DNA from: Meta bourneti
Taxonomy: Eukaryota > Arthropoda > Arachnida > Araneae > Tetragnathidae
Reading direction: 5' to 3'
Length of the DNA: 64,000 nucleotides
Assembly (NCBI GenBank): GCA_933210815.1
Contig: OW119924.1
Location: 41,538,748 to 41,602,747, forward strand
Position numbers and translations under genes: made by a program. Under the pieces are notes generated by a model. The model had not been told where the DNA came from. It did no database searches and was given only the letters and a program-made list of their open reading frames with translations. Below, one piece after another: positions 1-10,559 of this stretch (positions within the stretch are counted from its first letter, which is position 1; the number at the start of each line of letters is the position of its first letter).

Positions 1-1150
1 ACACTTTAAACCCATAATCGATGGGTAATCCTGTTAAAGAAATACTTAATATAGTAGGATATTTTTAAAAACAAAAGGATCTCATACACACTTTCGAGAT
101 ATCCCAAATCCCTTTGACCAATGTCGTTTAAGAAACTTACTTGAAACAAGGGACCTTTGAATTCTAAATTCTGAGGAAATGGATAGAAATTTCAGCTGCG
201 GTTCGTAAAACTAAAATTCATCATGGGACAAGGTAAAAAGAGCGATATATAATCGAATGCGTGATATATTGTGAGGCGCGACATAACGAGGAGTTACTAC
301 ATGAAGTAAGAAGCTGAAAACAGGCGTAAGTGAAGTAGAATATTTTATATATATTCTATTATTTGAGATCATTCTAGAGATAGTGAATTGCAGCTCTCTT
401 AATCAGATTTCTGTGTGTTTGTCTGCCCCATTTTATTTGTTATTTGATTTTTATAAATATTCTCAATCTTACTTTTCTATAGAACTAAAAATTACCTACA
501 TTTCCCCCCTAGAAGTTAAAAGCATTTTTCATTCTATTCCATTGTCTTAACCAAATGTTAGTAAAATTTTAAAGTTAAACAGTTAAACTAACTTATTACT
601 TTTTGTAAGGAGTAAATTAATTTGATTATATATTCTTTTAGAATTATTGGAAGGGATCTCTATCAGTTTTGTTTGACTACCGGTGATAATTTGATGCACT
701 TTTTCCAATGTTGCCTGCTCTTGCGATTTTTGTTATAATTTGCAATTTTTGCAGTTTCAAAGACACTCTTTTAAACAAATAAAAATATCCTTAAACCAAT
801 GTTCAATCAGAATGAAACGGTATGTGTGATGTATATGGAGATAAAAAGAAATTATTACAATATCTCAAATCTAGAGAACTCTTTATTATTGTAGAATTAC
901 ATGAGGAAGTTCATATATTGACAATGAGGAGCCCTCTTTGACAATGATATATGTCTATATACGGCGTAACATGGAATCAAATGGAGTCCTTGTGCTATCA
1001 TGTGGCAAATATACCAGGAATTCTGCTGTTCATTCAGGGTGGCGCAATTGATGGCTTAGCATTTCCCATACATAATCAATTTAAGGGATATTGGGAATTT
1101 CTAGACACACAACTGTAACACTGAGAGTAAGTGTGGAAAATCATCACTTA
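1..1150. other. AT-rich intergenic sequence, nothing recognised
   Basis: No ORF of note, no recognisable repeat family and no RNA gene was seen. The stretch is AT-rich with short homopolymer runs and looks like ordinary non-coding DNA on the left flank of a decayed transposon. Confidence 0.6.
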
Positions 1151-1164
1151 ACGATAGCTGGTTC

Positions 1165-1560
1165 CGTCTAGTACTAATGCGAGGAAGTTTGACAGCACAG
1201 TTATATGTCCAACAGAACATACAAAGCTGTTGTTTTGCCTTTCATGTGGCATGTCCAAGTGGCGTTTTAACAGCCCGATAACGTCAGAACACTGAAACTC
1301 GCCTTTCCTAAGAGTGCCTACGTGGTGTTGAAACATTTCTTTGGATCGCGAGATCTCTATGTGTCCCGTTGAGCGTGTCTTGGATATGATAGTCCGTCAA
1401 TTGCACCATCCTCGGAGATAAGGGATCTGGAGCAGCAGTTACAGAATGGATAGCAAAATTTACCAATGGATACCATAAGGATATGCTTCTCTAATCGAAC
1501 ATTTGTCTGCATGCCATGCCGTAGATTGGCATGTATCGCCACATTAGAGGGGCTTTACAA
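1165..1560 (+). pseudogene. Tc1-like transposase relic (C-terminal half)
   Basis: Plus-strand translation, moving between frames, gives pieces that read like the C-terminal half of a Tc1-type transposase. VVLPFMWHV is followed by a QPDNVR segment, which corresponds to the family's QDNARPH block carrying the second catalytic Asp. Further on comes LDMIVRQLHHPRR and then DLEQQLQNG, in the position of the family's segment after the third catalytic residue. Several stops and frameshifts interrupt it, so it is long dead. The left end of the element and its terminal repeats were not found. Assignment to Tc1/mariner rests on recognising these motifs by eye; the subfamily is uncertain. Confidence 0.6.
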
Positions 1561-2740
1561 CGTACTAATTTATGATAGAGCAGCTTACAAATTTATAATT
1601 AATTCTGATGTAACTAAACTATAGTAAAGAATCCTCAAGATTTGATATTGCGATAATTTCTTTATTTCTTCATGTAGATCGTTAAAAGGTCGTTAAAAAG
1701 ATGTTTCGGGTGGTCGCTTTGGTGTGTGGTCTTTCCCTCTCGACACTTGAGCCGGCAAGATTGTCCATTTTCCCAAGCTGCCGTTACAACACATGTTAAG
1801 TGTTTCATTCCGATTGAACATTGGCTTCGCGGTATTTCGATTTTTTCGGCACACACATACATTGTTTTTAAACTTTCAACTTGCACTACACAAGTTACTA
1901 TTACCTCTTCAGTCCCTGAGACCCAAACGAAAACCTTTTTAAAAAATTTGTAAAAATTATAGCTAATGTTTCTTCAACTTCAAAGCTAAAGTTCTTGTTT
2001 AGAAAAGACTTTTTTGAAAGATTTATGGAGAGTTACAGTACCAATACCGTGACAGGAAAAGCAGAAACTTTTCAAAAGTGACGGAAATGCATGAAAAAGC
2101 CTTTTCTTCCTTACAATCAAACTTTCTTTAATCGAACAAAAATCTATTTGAAATACAAGAATAAGTTTCAGCCGCATTACAACCAATACGCTATTTGTTG
2201 TGACCATTTTAGATCCCCAATTCAATTTTTATATTCAAAATTCTCGGAATCGAAAATTTATTTATAATTTCTTTTAAAAATATATTGCAATAAAATAACG
2301 CTGAATCGGTAGGAAATAGTCTGGAAATAAAGCTGGGGTTCTGAAGAGAATAAAAATGGAACTACAAATTATGCTATTGCTTAATTTTGTATTAAAAGGT
2401 AGGGTTCACATGATGAATTTCATGATATTTGTACCCGGAGCAAAATCAGAGTTCTACTATCTTGTACCGTCCTGGAAGCCGAATGGTCAACAGTTTCTGG
2501 GTTCGAGTGTCAGTCTTAGCATGGATGTTAATAATGGTTCGAATGGTCCACATTAAGCCATAAGTCTCGATATAATTAGCCTTTGCGTAGCAAAAAAATA
2601 ACAGTAGAGTAACAAACCAAACCTATTTACTACATGCGTTTTGTGATGACGGTGTGTAAATTACAAAACAAAGTACACAATATAGTAATCAATTTAACAT
2701 ATGCATTTGTTTAATATTAAAATATATGTCATATGTCTTA
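1561..2740. other. Intergenic sequence, nothing recognised
   Basis: Only short ORFs that overlap one another on both strands are present. Base composition rises slightly around 1.72-1.90 kb, but no protein motif or repeat relationship was recognised there. Confidence 0.5.
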
Positions 2741-2940
2741 TGTCATATTTTCCGATTCCATTATAAAAATGAGTTTCGATTACTCGGCTAATATGAAGCG
2801 GGCTCGTTTCCGACAGCCTCGGGTCTATCTTCCTAGGAAGGCCGTCCAAAGAGAAAATCCTTTGAAATTTCATTTCAACTCACAACGTCCCCCTCATACA
2901 AAATGCAGATCTTTAAGATTCCCTCATCATGCGGTTCCAG
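2741..2940 (+). repeat. Direct repeat copy A within GC-rich island
   Basis: The first about 65 bases, containing the segment GAGTTTCGATTACTCGGCTA, recur almost unchanged at about 3400-3466. Similarity continues more weakly through an AAGAGAAAATC motif and a C-rich stretch for a further 130 bases or so. Both copies face the same way. Confidence 0.75.
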
Positions 2941-3399
2941 GGGCTCCTACGCTCTAACGGCCTGCGTCGTCAGTGTTTTCAATTTGCCCGCCTCATTCCT
3001 CCGCCATTGGTATATTAAACCTACGAGAAAGGGAGAGGAAATGTCAAAACGGAAATGAAAACCACAGCGGAAAATACATAACCCCGAAAACAGAATGGCG
3101 GATTGCGTTTTCCCTTGGCGGTGGGACGGACCCCAATATTTGCTCCGCGCTGCAGAAAATAAAATAAATATACATGCCGCACAATAATAATAAAACCCCT
3201 CCTTATAATTTCACCCGCCGAAGAATCACCTGAAGAAGAGGAGGGTGAGACATCAATCCTTTTCTCGGATTCCAGGGAAAATGTTTGTAGTGTTGCAAAC
3301 TCGTATAACAGTTTGTGCCACTCTCCCTGCAGGAGTGTTTTCCTCGTGCTTGTGCACTGGTGCGTTTTTGTGCACGCGAGCGCGGGTAAAATCATCAAC

Positions 3400-3600
3400 T
3401 GTCGCATATTTCCGAATCCATTATAAAAATGAGTTCCGATTACTCGGCTAATATGAAGCGGACTCGAACGGGATCTCTCCGCTTTGGTTGCCGCGGGCCA
3501 CAAGCCCTATCTCTCTCTTAGAAACCTTTCCCGAAGAGAGAAAATCTTTTGAGCTTTCGCTTCGAATCACAGCCCTCCCTCCCCACCGTTCCCGATCCTC
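3400..3600 (+). repeat. Direct repeat copy B within GC-rich island
   Basis: This is the partner of the copy at 2741-2940, about 660 bases downstream. The leading part differs by only a few substitutions; the trailing part contains insertions relative to copy A but keeps the GAGAGAAAATCTTTTGA and C-rich landmarks. The two copies suggest an old local duplication of one regulatory-looking unit. Confidence 0.75.
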
Positions 3601-4090
3601 AAAAGCGGAATCGGGAGCAGGAAAAGGGGGGGGGGGGTCGGCACGCTTCGTCGCGCCTCCTCAAAAACAGGAGTTGCCTTGGAATAAATTATTCCTTCCC
3701 ATTCCGCGCTGCTTCAATGGGAGAGGGGAGGGAGTCTAAAGGTGAAATTAGTGCATTAAGGAACATTAACGAAATTTCGATTAAGTTCCTTTTGCTGGAG
3801 GTGGGGAGCGGGCGGATCTCAAGGCGCCGATATAATTGAGTCTCTCGTTTGTCTAATTAATAAGACACTTTATAGCCCGCGGCACTTTATCTCCGACCCA
3901 CCGTGAATTATTCCATTGAGAGGGAGACGGGATTTATTGTTAAAGGACGTTCTGTGGGATGATTAAAGTGTTATGCTCATCAACACGTAAGGAATTTAAT
4001 TCGAGACGAATCCCGTGCTTCTTCCTCCTGATGGGCGGTCTGTCTCTTTCCTTTAACTCCCTCCCTCTCTCCTTAATAATCTTATTTTCA

Positions 4091-5199
4091 TGACCTTTAT
4101 AGGAGCCGAGCAGATTTCTGATACAAAATACCGCAGGATTCTAATTATAAGTCCCATTGAATTTGAGTTGCAAGTTTTGGAGTGCGTTTTCGATATTAAG
4201 ATCTTGTCGAGCGAGGAGTGATCCCTTTGTTACCTTCTCTTAGGTGAGGTGAGTGTTTAATACCGTTTGTGTTCGCTGGTTGTTTATTTGCGATTTTTCG
4301 ATGAAACTTAATTATATTTATTTCCGAGATCTCGAAGCTTTGAAATATTTGATTTTGTTTGTTATTTTTTGGTAGGATATGCACTTCAAAAACATTTACA
4401 GATTTTAATAAGATGTGCTTAAAAATGGTGTTAGAAATTATCTTCAATGTTGATTTGTAATTAACTCAACAAATAAGCAATTTGTTTTAATTGTTTCAAT
4501 AATGTTTCTCTCTAGAAATGTTCTATAATATTTATATTTTCGTTGTGTGTATGAAAGGTATATGTTTAATGTTTAACTATCTCCTAGTGAAGTATAACAG
4601 CGTTGGGGCTAAAGTGTGTCTGATTGAATATCTTATTAAGATAGTATTTAATCATAGCTAAATTAAAATATTGCAATACAAATGTTTTATTTTCATCTTT
4701 AAGTATGTCTTCTGAGAATTCGAACTTGAAATTAGATAGGAAAACAACTACACGTAATTTTTATATACTATACATTATTAAATACCTGTAACTGATAATT
4801 TAGTCAAGTTATTTAAACTAAACACAATTATAATTTAGATTTTTTATATATTTCTATGGAATTAGTTTCATTAATGTTCACAAAAGTATATGGACTAATA
4901 TATGTGTGTGTATTATGTCTCTTATCGCAACACCATATAAAAAGAATTATTATAGAATTTCTTTTAAAACAACTGGACATTCTTTTTGAATTACGAAGTC
5001 CAATAATGCACATTTCTCCTATTTTGTTGGGTGGTGGACAAATTAATATGAACACCTGTGAAACGACAGTGATCTCTAGTTCAGGAAGTGTGATTGGAGG
5101 TGTAAATCTAGCACGCACTTTGGCTTCCAAAATACCGATACAAAGGTTCAATTATGTTACGACCAAGGAACTGGGGAGGTTAGACGAGTTGTTTCGCAT
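4091..5199. other. AT-rich intergenic; unrecognised ORF-bearing tail
   Basis: From 4.1 to 4.85 kb nothing was recognised. From 4856 to 5236 a 126-codon plus-strand ORF overlaps a 107-codon minus-strand ORF at 4828-5151. Neither has a domain I know, and their position next to a Tc1-like relic suggests degraded repeat rather than a gene. Better-than-background composition starts near 4.95 kb. Confidence 0.4.
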
Positions 5200-5950
5200 C
5201 ATCCTCGTGCTCATCAAAGCATGCTTGGACCCCTGAGAAGAGGGACCACAGAGCTTCAAGTCTTCTGCGGGCGTACTCTAGATATAAACACATACGGCGG
5301 TCTAAAATAACATCAATACAGATTTTTCAGACTAGAAAGACGAGAATACCTATCCCCATTGTTGTGTTCTGTCTCTGTGCTCGGCATCATTGTCTTCGCT
5401 TCAAAGCATTACCAAGTGCCACCAATGGTTTTGGAATTAGTTCGCAGCTTCCAGTTTCCGTTGGATCATTTTGGATGATACGGAATTCGGAGGTGGATGT
5501 TCATCTCGGTTATCTGGGACATCAATGTCTTGTGCTTTCCGGCCACTATTCGCTTCAGTCAGTGATCCATCTATCCTTGTCAGTCAGCTTTGACTCGCTC
5601 ACTGTTCTGCTTCTAAGACCATGAAAAGACTTCTATTACCATGTTGCGTGCAAGTTGTCATAAAAGTTGACACAGTGCTCCTTGGAACACCCAGAAGGTT
5701 GTCTGTTTTCGTCACTGAGGTCCAGCAGGGAGTACCACAATGATTATGATGCTTCTTTGGAAGTCTGGGAGGTTTCCAAATGGAGTTTGAATACTAGCAT
5801 AGCGTTCACTTACTGTGAGTACGACTGCTGTTGCTTCTTAGTTGAGGCGCAGCCTCTCTGTCCCCATCAGTATAGACCACTATAGATTAGGAAAAGGCCC
5901 CAGAGGCACGACTGCAGCTGATAGAATGACTGATACTTCAACCTTCACGA
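5200..5950 (-). pseudogene. Tc1-like transposase relic, minus strand
   Basis: Reading the minus strand from about 5900 downwards gives a helix-turn-helix piece GVPRSTVSTFMTT, typical of the recognition helix of Tc1 DNA-binding domains. A second piece, RIVAGKHKTLMSQITEMNIH, follows; it matches the usual bipartite-domain pattern (RIV...T...T..N.HL). Later fragments fall in other frames. Multiple stops and shifts show that it is inactive. Terminal inverted repeats were not located, so the limits are approximate. It belongs to a different lineage from the copies at 1.2 kb and 17.1 kb judging by the motif wording. Confidence 0.6.
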
Positions 5951-6904
5951 CTATTGGGTGACAGACTTCTGTGCTGGTTGGCCTATCTGTACTGCAAGGA
6001 AGTCCACTACTTGTATATTTTATTCGCTTATGTATACAGGGATTCGTAATTTTATTTCGAATCCAAATTATTTCCGTCTTTTAGAAAAACATTTTAAAAT
6101 ATATAGTTTTTCACTCTAAACATTTAATTTTTTGGAAAACGTAAGAAATACTGTTAAAAGAATGACATACTATAATATGTTTTGCTAATTTGTAATAACT
6201 TATGTTTTAATCATAACTCATTCTAAAATGTTAATTTTTTCTATTATGATCTATATTATCTTAAGATATAATATTTAAGAATAATACACTTCAACCGACT
6301 TTGATAATTAATTTTATGCTTCCTTTTAATCACTTTTATTCTGAAATATTACATTGTTTTGCTTTTTTTCTTGAGCATTTGATCAAAAAGTACTCTTTCG
6401 TAAAACACAAAATTCAATTAAAAGATTCCTCGATTACACAAATAGTATGAGCACTAAGTCATCAATAACATGAGAATAAAATCTGTACAACTCATGTCTT
6501 AACTGAGTTGCATGATCCAAGATAAGTAAGGATCACGATACATATGAGGGGATTTTTGAACTTGATATTGGGCGTCCTTTCGTCCTATTCAGCCATTGGA
6601 AATCGTTAGTTGATTTGTTCGAAAAGGAGATCCAAAAGGCATGAAAATATCATTTTGGCAAATTTAATTATCCTGTTTTGAGTTATCTTAATAAAGCAGT
6701 TTATCTGAAATAATCAATTCTCCAGATGGTATTGCGGATTTTTAAAATAAGCTAGTTTATTTAAAGATGACACTTTCCCTCTTTATATCAATGTTTTCAG
6801 AGTAACAGAATGACTCTTCAGCCCTGATTCTGAACATTAATTCCATTGTTAGGTACAATGTAACCGGATCTCCAATGATGCACTCAGAATAATACCGACT
6901 GATA
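5951..6904. other. AT-rich intergenic sequence, nothing recognised
   Basis: AT-rich sequence with no ORF, repeat or RNA signal that I could identify. Confidence 0.6.
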
Positions 6905-6990
6905 CGCTTTTGCAGCTGTATGGGTTAATAGCTTATAGAGTATCAGATCAGAAGGTTGCACGTTCAAATCAGGTTCGAAGGCATAACTGG
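6905..6990 (+). repeat. tRNA-like (SINE-type) fragment
   Basis: The stretch contains a B-box-like GTTCAAATC followed by AGGTTCGA, and upstream a region resembling a decayed tRNA D-arm and anticodon arm (GGGTTAATAGC, then AGAGTATCAGATCAGAAGG). A true tRNA cloverleaf does not close, so a tRNA-derived SINE head is more likely than a functional tRNA gene. Confidence 0.45.
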
Positions 6991-7331
6991 ATGTAGTAAA
7001 AATACGTAAATAAATACATTCCATATAAACGTCAAATTTAAATTTAATACAAAATTAACAATAATAGTCAGTAAAAATCAACAAAAATGTGCATTGAAAA
7101 AGTCGTAAATGAGTGAATCGCATTCTAACAAACAGTGGTACATCTGTTTACACGGTATATCACAAAAGTTTCGGTACTCGGAAAATTTCTCATTAAAAAT
7201 GTAGATTAAACAAATAGTTTAAATTCAACATGTATCAAGAAACTATATGTATTAAATAATATGTAGATAAAAATAATTCGAAATTCATTAAATGTGTACA
7301 ATTGACTATATTTAAAAAACTCAGCTTGTCA
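6991..7331. other. AT-rich flank of Tc3-like relic
   Basis: Near 7162-7176 there is a TCACAAAAGTTTCGG motif that resembles the terminal repeat found at 7329-7345. It could be an outer or subterminal repeat of the neighbouring relic, so the true element may begin here. Otherwise nothing was recognised. Confidence 0.35.
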
Positions 7332-8439
7332 CAAAAGTATAGACAATCCAGGTAACACTAAAAGATTTTGAACAAAGAGACTATATCAAAGAACTAACGT
7401 CATTAGCGATTAAATAAAGTTAAAGCTTTGATTGGATGTTCTTTATCAAAATGCCGAACTCTTAGAAATAATCTTAAAAGTAGATAACTAGTTTAGAAAT
7501 TACAGTCAAACGGGAAGATCGTATTAGAAATTGTGAGCGAATTAAACATGCTAAAGTGTAGTAATATCAATTTTTAACAAGTAATTATGATTAGGAAGCA
7601 AGGGTATCCATCTTGGAAGACCTCGTTCCACCACTTCACGCAAAGAGAGAAAAATATCTGAAATTCCGTTTTAGAAAGCTCTTACACGAATTCAAAAGAG
7701 TTCAGGCTCTTAATTACTAGACACCATTAACAGAATGATACGAAAAAAAGCGATACATTGTTCTGAAATGACTCAAAAACATGTCCTTAAGTTTGAACGC
7801 TTGAAATGGACATGACTGGACGTGTTTTGGTGTCTAATGTGCATCATGTTGACAAGAAAAAGGTTATTCCAATTTTCAGACTTTTGGACATCATATTGGT
7901 ATCATTTGAAAAAAGAGCAAAGAATTGTTTACGGTAAGTAGTATGATAGTAGATCAGTCATGATCTGGTGAGAACTAGACACCAACGTCCTTCCATTTGT
8001 AAATGAAACAAACACAGAAATCTATAGACAATCAAAAACAACAGAGAACAATTTAATACCCTTGGTTAACTTCTTGGAGATCCTGGATAGGCTTTAGAGA
8101 AAGAAAAAGCTCTTTTTCATACCTCAAAGTCCAGGAAAATGCGGTTTTAACAGAAACACTTCAGTTTTAGACTTATCGGTGGACAATAACGATTTTAAAA
8201 CTATTGAAAATGTTCGAAGAATCTTTAGCAGAAAGATTTAAGCAATTGGTAGGCTGTATTTTATAATGGAAACCTGAAAACGTCCGTAGAAATAAATAGT
8301 ACGAAATATTGTCAGAATGTAACAAATTTTTTTCTATGGAAAACTATGCCTAGAAAGCCATTGCAACAATGGTAACAACATGATAATTCAAACATTTTTA
8401 TATTTTTTCGATAGAACTTAAATTGTGTCTATACTTTTG
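7332..8439 (+). mobile_element. Tc3-like DNA transposon relic
   Basis: A perfect 14-bp inverted repeat, CAAAAGTATAGACA at 7332-7345 and its complement at 8426-8439, bounds a decayed transposase reading on the plus strand. Recognisable pieces are GRPRSTTSRKERKISEIP near 7.62 kb (linker and second DNA-binding helix region). Then comes LFQFSDFWTSYWYHLKKEQR near 7.88 kb, the counterpart of the family's block after the first catalytic Asp, and a GSVMVW-like SVMIW further on. Stops and frameshifts are frequent. The pattern fits Tc3/Tc1-type elements. The boundaries are approximate because more terminal sequence may lie outside the short repeats. Confidence 0.65.
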
Positions 8440-8710
8440 AGGCGTTTATGTTTCCAACTTTTATGGTTGGTTGGGTTTTATAGTGCAAGAGTCATATTTG
8501 CTCAAGCTGCGCCAAACACAAGGCAGACAACGTCAAGTAATGGACATACATATACAAGAAAAGTTTTACTGACACAGAAGGTAGAAATACATCCAAGATA
8601 ATCAAATTTTATATTTTTATTTCAATCATATATTCAGCAGTTACGATTTTTAAAGTAAGAAGTAAATTTTGCTCATTAAAATACATGCCGCTGTACTCTT
8701 GCTTTAATTG
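8440..8710. other. Intergenic, nothing recognised
   Basis: AT-rich spacer between the Tc3-like relic and a short tandem repeat. No feature seen. Confidence 0.5.
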
Positions 8711-8890
8711 TTACGCTCATTAAGTACCTTCAAGGTTTTAATAATTAAGTTTTCAATTACGCTCAAAGTACCTTCATGATTTTTTCAATTACGCTCAAAG
8801 TACCTTCAAGTGTTCTTGCTTCAAATTACGCTCATTAAGGTTATAATAATTAATTTACGCTCATTAAGTACCTTCAAGATTTTAATAAAA
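8711..8890 (+). repeat. Imperfect tandem repeat, five units
   Basis: Units beginning TTACGCTCA start at 8711, 8757, 8789, 8826 and 8855. Most continue with AAGTACCTTCAAG and then a T/A-rich tail. Unit lengths vary (about 29-46 bases) because the AT-rich tail expands and contracts. This is a diverged minisatellite in non-coding DNA. Confidence 0.85.
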
Positions 8891-9930
8891 TAATCGTTTT
8901 AACAATTAAATTCGACATATACCAAAGTATGATGGTTTTGATGAGACATATTTTGTTTAAGATTAGGATTTAGTCCACCACAAGTTTACTGTCAATTATT
9001 CCTGATTAAAACGATGATACTATGCTATTTTGTGTGATACTGAGTTTGTAATCTTCGAATTGAGAACGTCACTCGAGAAAAACCTCTCCTAAATGATGAG
9101 TGTGCAGGCGTGAGGTAAGAGTACTTTCATCGCAAATCAGCTCAAGTCGAAAAGTTATAATTTTCACAATGTGTAACACAAGTTGCAAAACTTCCGTTTT
9201 TTACTCGTCGCTGGTCTCGCTATGCACATTTCTCTCAAACTTTGCATAAAAGAAAGAACAATTTGTTTGGAACTGATACTTGAGACGCCATGTCCGCTCT
9301 ATTTTCTCAACAATCTGTTATCCGTGAAAGCTCGTATAACAAGCACCTTTTACCTTCAAACCTGTGCTTCTTGAGAGCATTTTTCTCATCAAACTACAAC
9401 CACAGTAACAATTTGTATTTTTTTGTATAAAGTGATGATAAGAATGCTTTTCCCATCTAATTTGATTTTTAGCTTTTTGTTTCACAGTGGTGCATTTGTT
9501 TATTTTCGAAAAAAATATTTTTTACTAACCAAAGGACAATATGGGATACCGAGTTATGGATGGCGGCTGAAGCAACTAGCATTAGAAAAGTGATTAAAGC
9601 TGGAAATAATAAGTATGCTACCACATCTCCTTAGGGTTCAAGTTATAACACATGGATGTGCTTCATGTAAGTTTTAATTCTTAAAGCTTGTATCTTATTT
9701 TTTTAATTTTCTCGTTTAATTTAGCCTCAATGGCAAAATTAATACCTAAATGATATTTGTGAAATAATTTTTATAGGGAAATTTTGTACACAATTGGGAC
9801 ATATTAACTGCACATAAAAAGTCTGAGGAGTTATTTTCTAGCAGACTTCTTAGAGCTATGGGAAAAGGTGAGAAAACTCTCACACGATCAGTGGTGTTGC
9901 TCAAATTGAAACGACTAACAATGGTTTAAG
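8891..9930. other. AT-rich intergenic sequence, nothing recognised
   Basis: A 63-codon plus-strand ORF at 9183-9374 has no recognisable feature and is probably chance. No repeats or RNA genes were identified. Confidence 0.5.
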
Positions 9931-10218
9931 ACAGGGGTCGCACAAAACGAGCGTCGTTTGACAGGAGGCGTGAGTCAAAGCGGGCGTAACCTCAACACAA
10001 AAGCGAACGGTCGCCCATCACCGGCAGATACCATTTCCTGCTCGCATGGACGATGTTCCAACAATGCTATCTTTTTTCTTCCTCGGAAACCCAAGAGCGG
10101 GGGGGACAAAGAGAGTTTATGCTAAGCTTGTCCCTTAACAAGCAGCGGACAGATATCGTACCATCAATTCAAGGACCCTTCGGTTATGAAAAGCAAGAGG
10201 AGTCTTCATTAGATGTGA

Positions 10219-10254
10219 TTAAGGCGACCGGCGACACCGGAAAGTCGCCCTTAA
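10219..10254. repeat. Stem-loop 1 of a hairpin pair
   Basis: TTAAGGCGAC pairs with GTCGCCCTTAA with a single bulged base. The loop contains CGACACCGGA, which recurs in the next hairpin. Confidence 0.75.
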
Positions 10255-10260
10255 CGCCCA

Positions 10261-10282
10261 ACAACCGACACCGGACGGTTGT
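10261..10282. repeat. Stem-loop 2 of a hairpin pair
   Basis: ACAACCG pairs perfectly with CGGTTGT across an eight-base loop. The 10-mer CGACACCGGA, also present in stem-loop 1, spans the 3' edge of the stem and the loop, exactly 34 bases after its first occurrence. Confidence 0.75.
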
Positions 10283-10424
10283 CGGCTTAACGAGCCAGTT
10301 TATGGAAAGGGGAGTTTTAGGGCTGCAATAGCGGCGACGGAACCCTTTCGCCAATGCTCACGGATTTCTCTCAACCGTCTTGAAGAGAATCGCAAAATGG
10401 TTTGTCCCTCGACTCCAAATTTTT

Positions 10425-10558
10425 GCTACATTACGGCTAATTACGGGACCTACGGTTTCAAGTGGATTCCAAACTATGACGAACATCTGTGGCACGACCG
10501 GGATTCAAACTCAGGGCCAGAGAGCTAACCACTTGGCTACCAGACCTGTGATAACACA
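10425..10558 (-). repeat. tRNA-derived SINE, minus strand (family B)
   Basis: On the minus strand the sequence reads GGTAGCCAAGTGGTTAGC (A-box-like) and then GAGTTTGAATCCCGGTC (B-box-like) with tRNA-like spacing. This is the head of a tRNA-derived SINE. The downstream body matches the repeat at about 19130-19255, sharing GCTAATT, ACCTA(C/T)GGTTT and AAGTGGATTCC landmarks. The distal end is not defined and may extend into the GC-rich block. Confidence 0.7.
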
Positions 10559-10559
10559 A

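Larger units (their letters stand above)
2741..4090. promoter_or_regulatory. GC-rich island with internal duplication, enhancer-like
   Basis: This block is clearly richer in G+C than its surroundings. It contains two related segments (2741-2940 and about 3400-3600), a run of eleven or so G at about 3627, and several homeodomain-type cores such as CTAATTAATAAG near 3855. GCCAT cores of the Pho/YY1 type occur near 3003 and, inverted, near 3093. ORFs cross it on both strands, including a minus-strand one of 160 codons at 3021-3503, but they are composition-driven and lack recognisable domains. A cis-regulatory or conserved non-coding block is the best reading; the function is inferred only from composition and motif content. 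Confidence 0.4.
9935..10420. other. GC-rich block with two adjacent hairpins
   Basis: The block is strikingly GC-rich against AT-rich flanks and ends in a SINE-like repeat. It holds a 92-codon plus-strand ORF at 10053-10331 that lacks any domain I recognise. Within it are two stem-loops (10219-10254 and 10261-10282). The block may be regulatory DNA or the body of a composite retroposon; the sequence alone does not decide. Confidence 0.4.

Noticed and set aside
3021..3503. Minus-strand ORF of 160 codons
   Set aside because: It lies in a GC-rich island with overlapping plus-strand ORFs, spans part of a duplicated non-coding block, and has no recognisable domain or splice context.
4828..5236. 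Overlapping ORFs on both strands (107 and 126 codons)
   Set aside because: They cover the same bases, show no known motif and abut a transposon relic; probably repeat-derived or chance.
10053..10331. 92-codon plus-strand ORF in a GC-rich block
   Set aside because: The frame crosses two hairpins and has no domain; GC-rich composition alone explains its openness.
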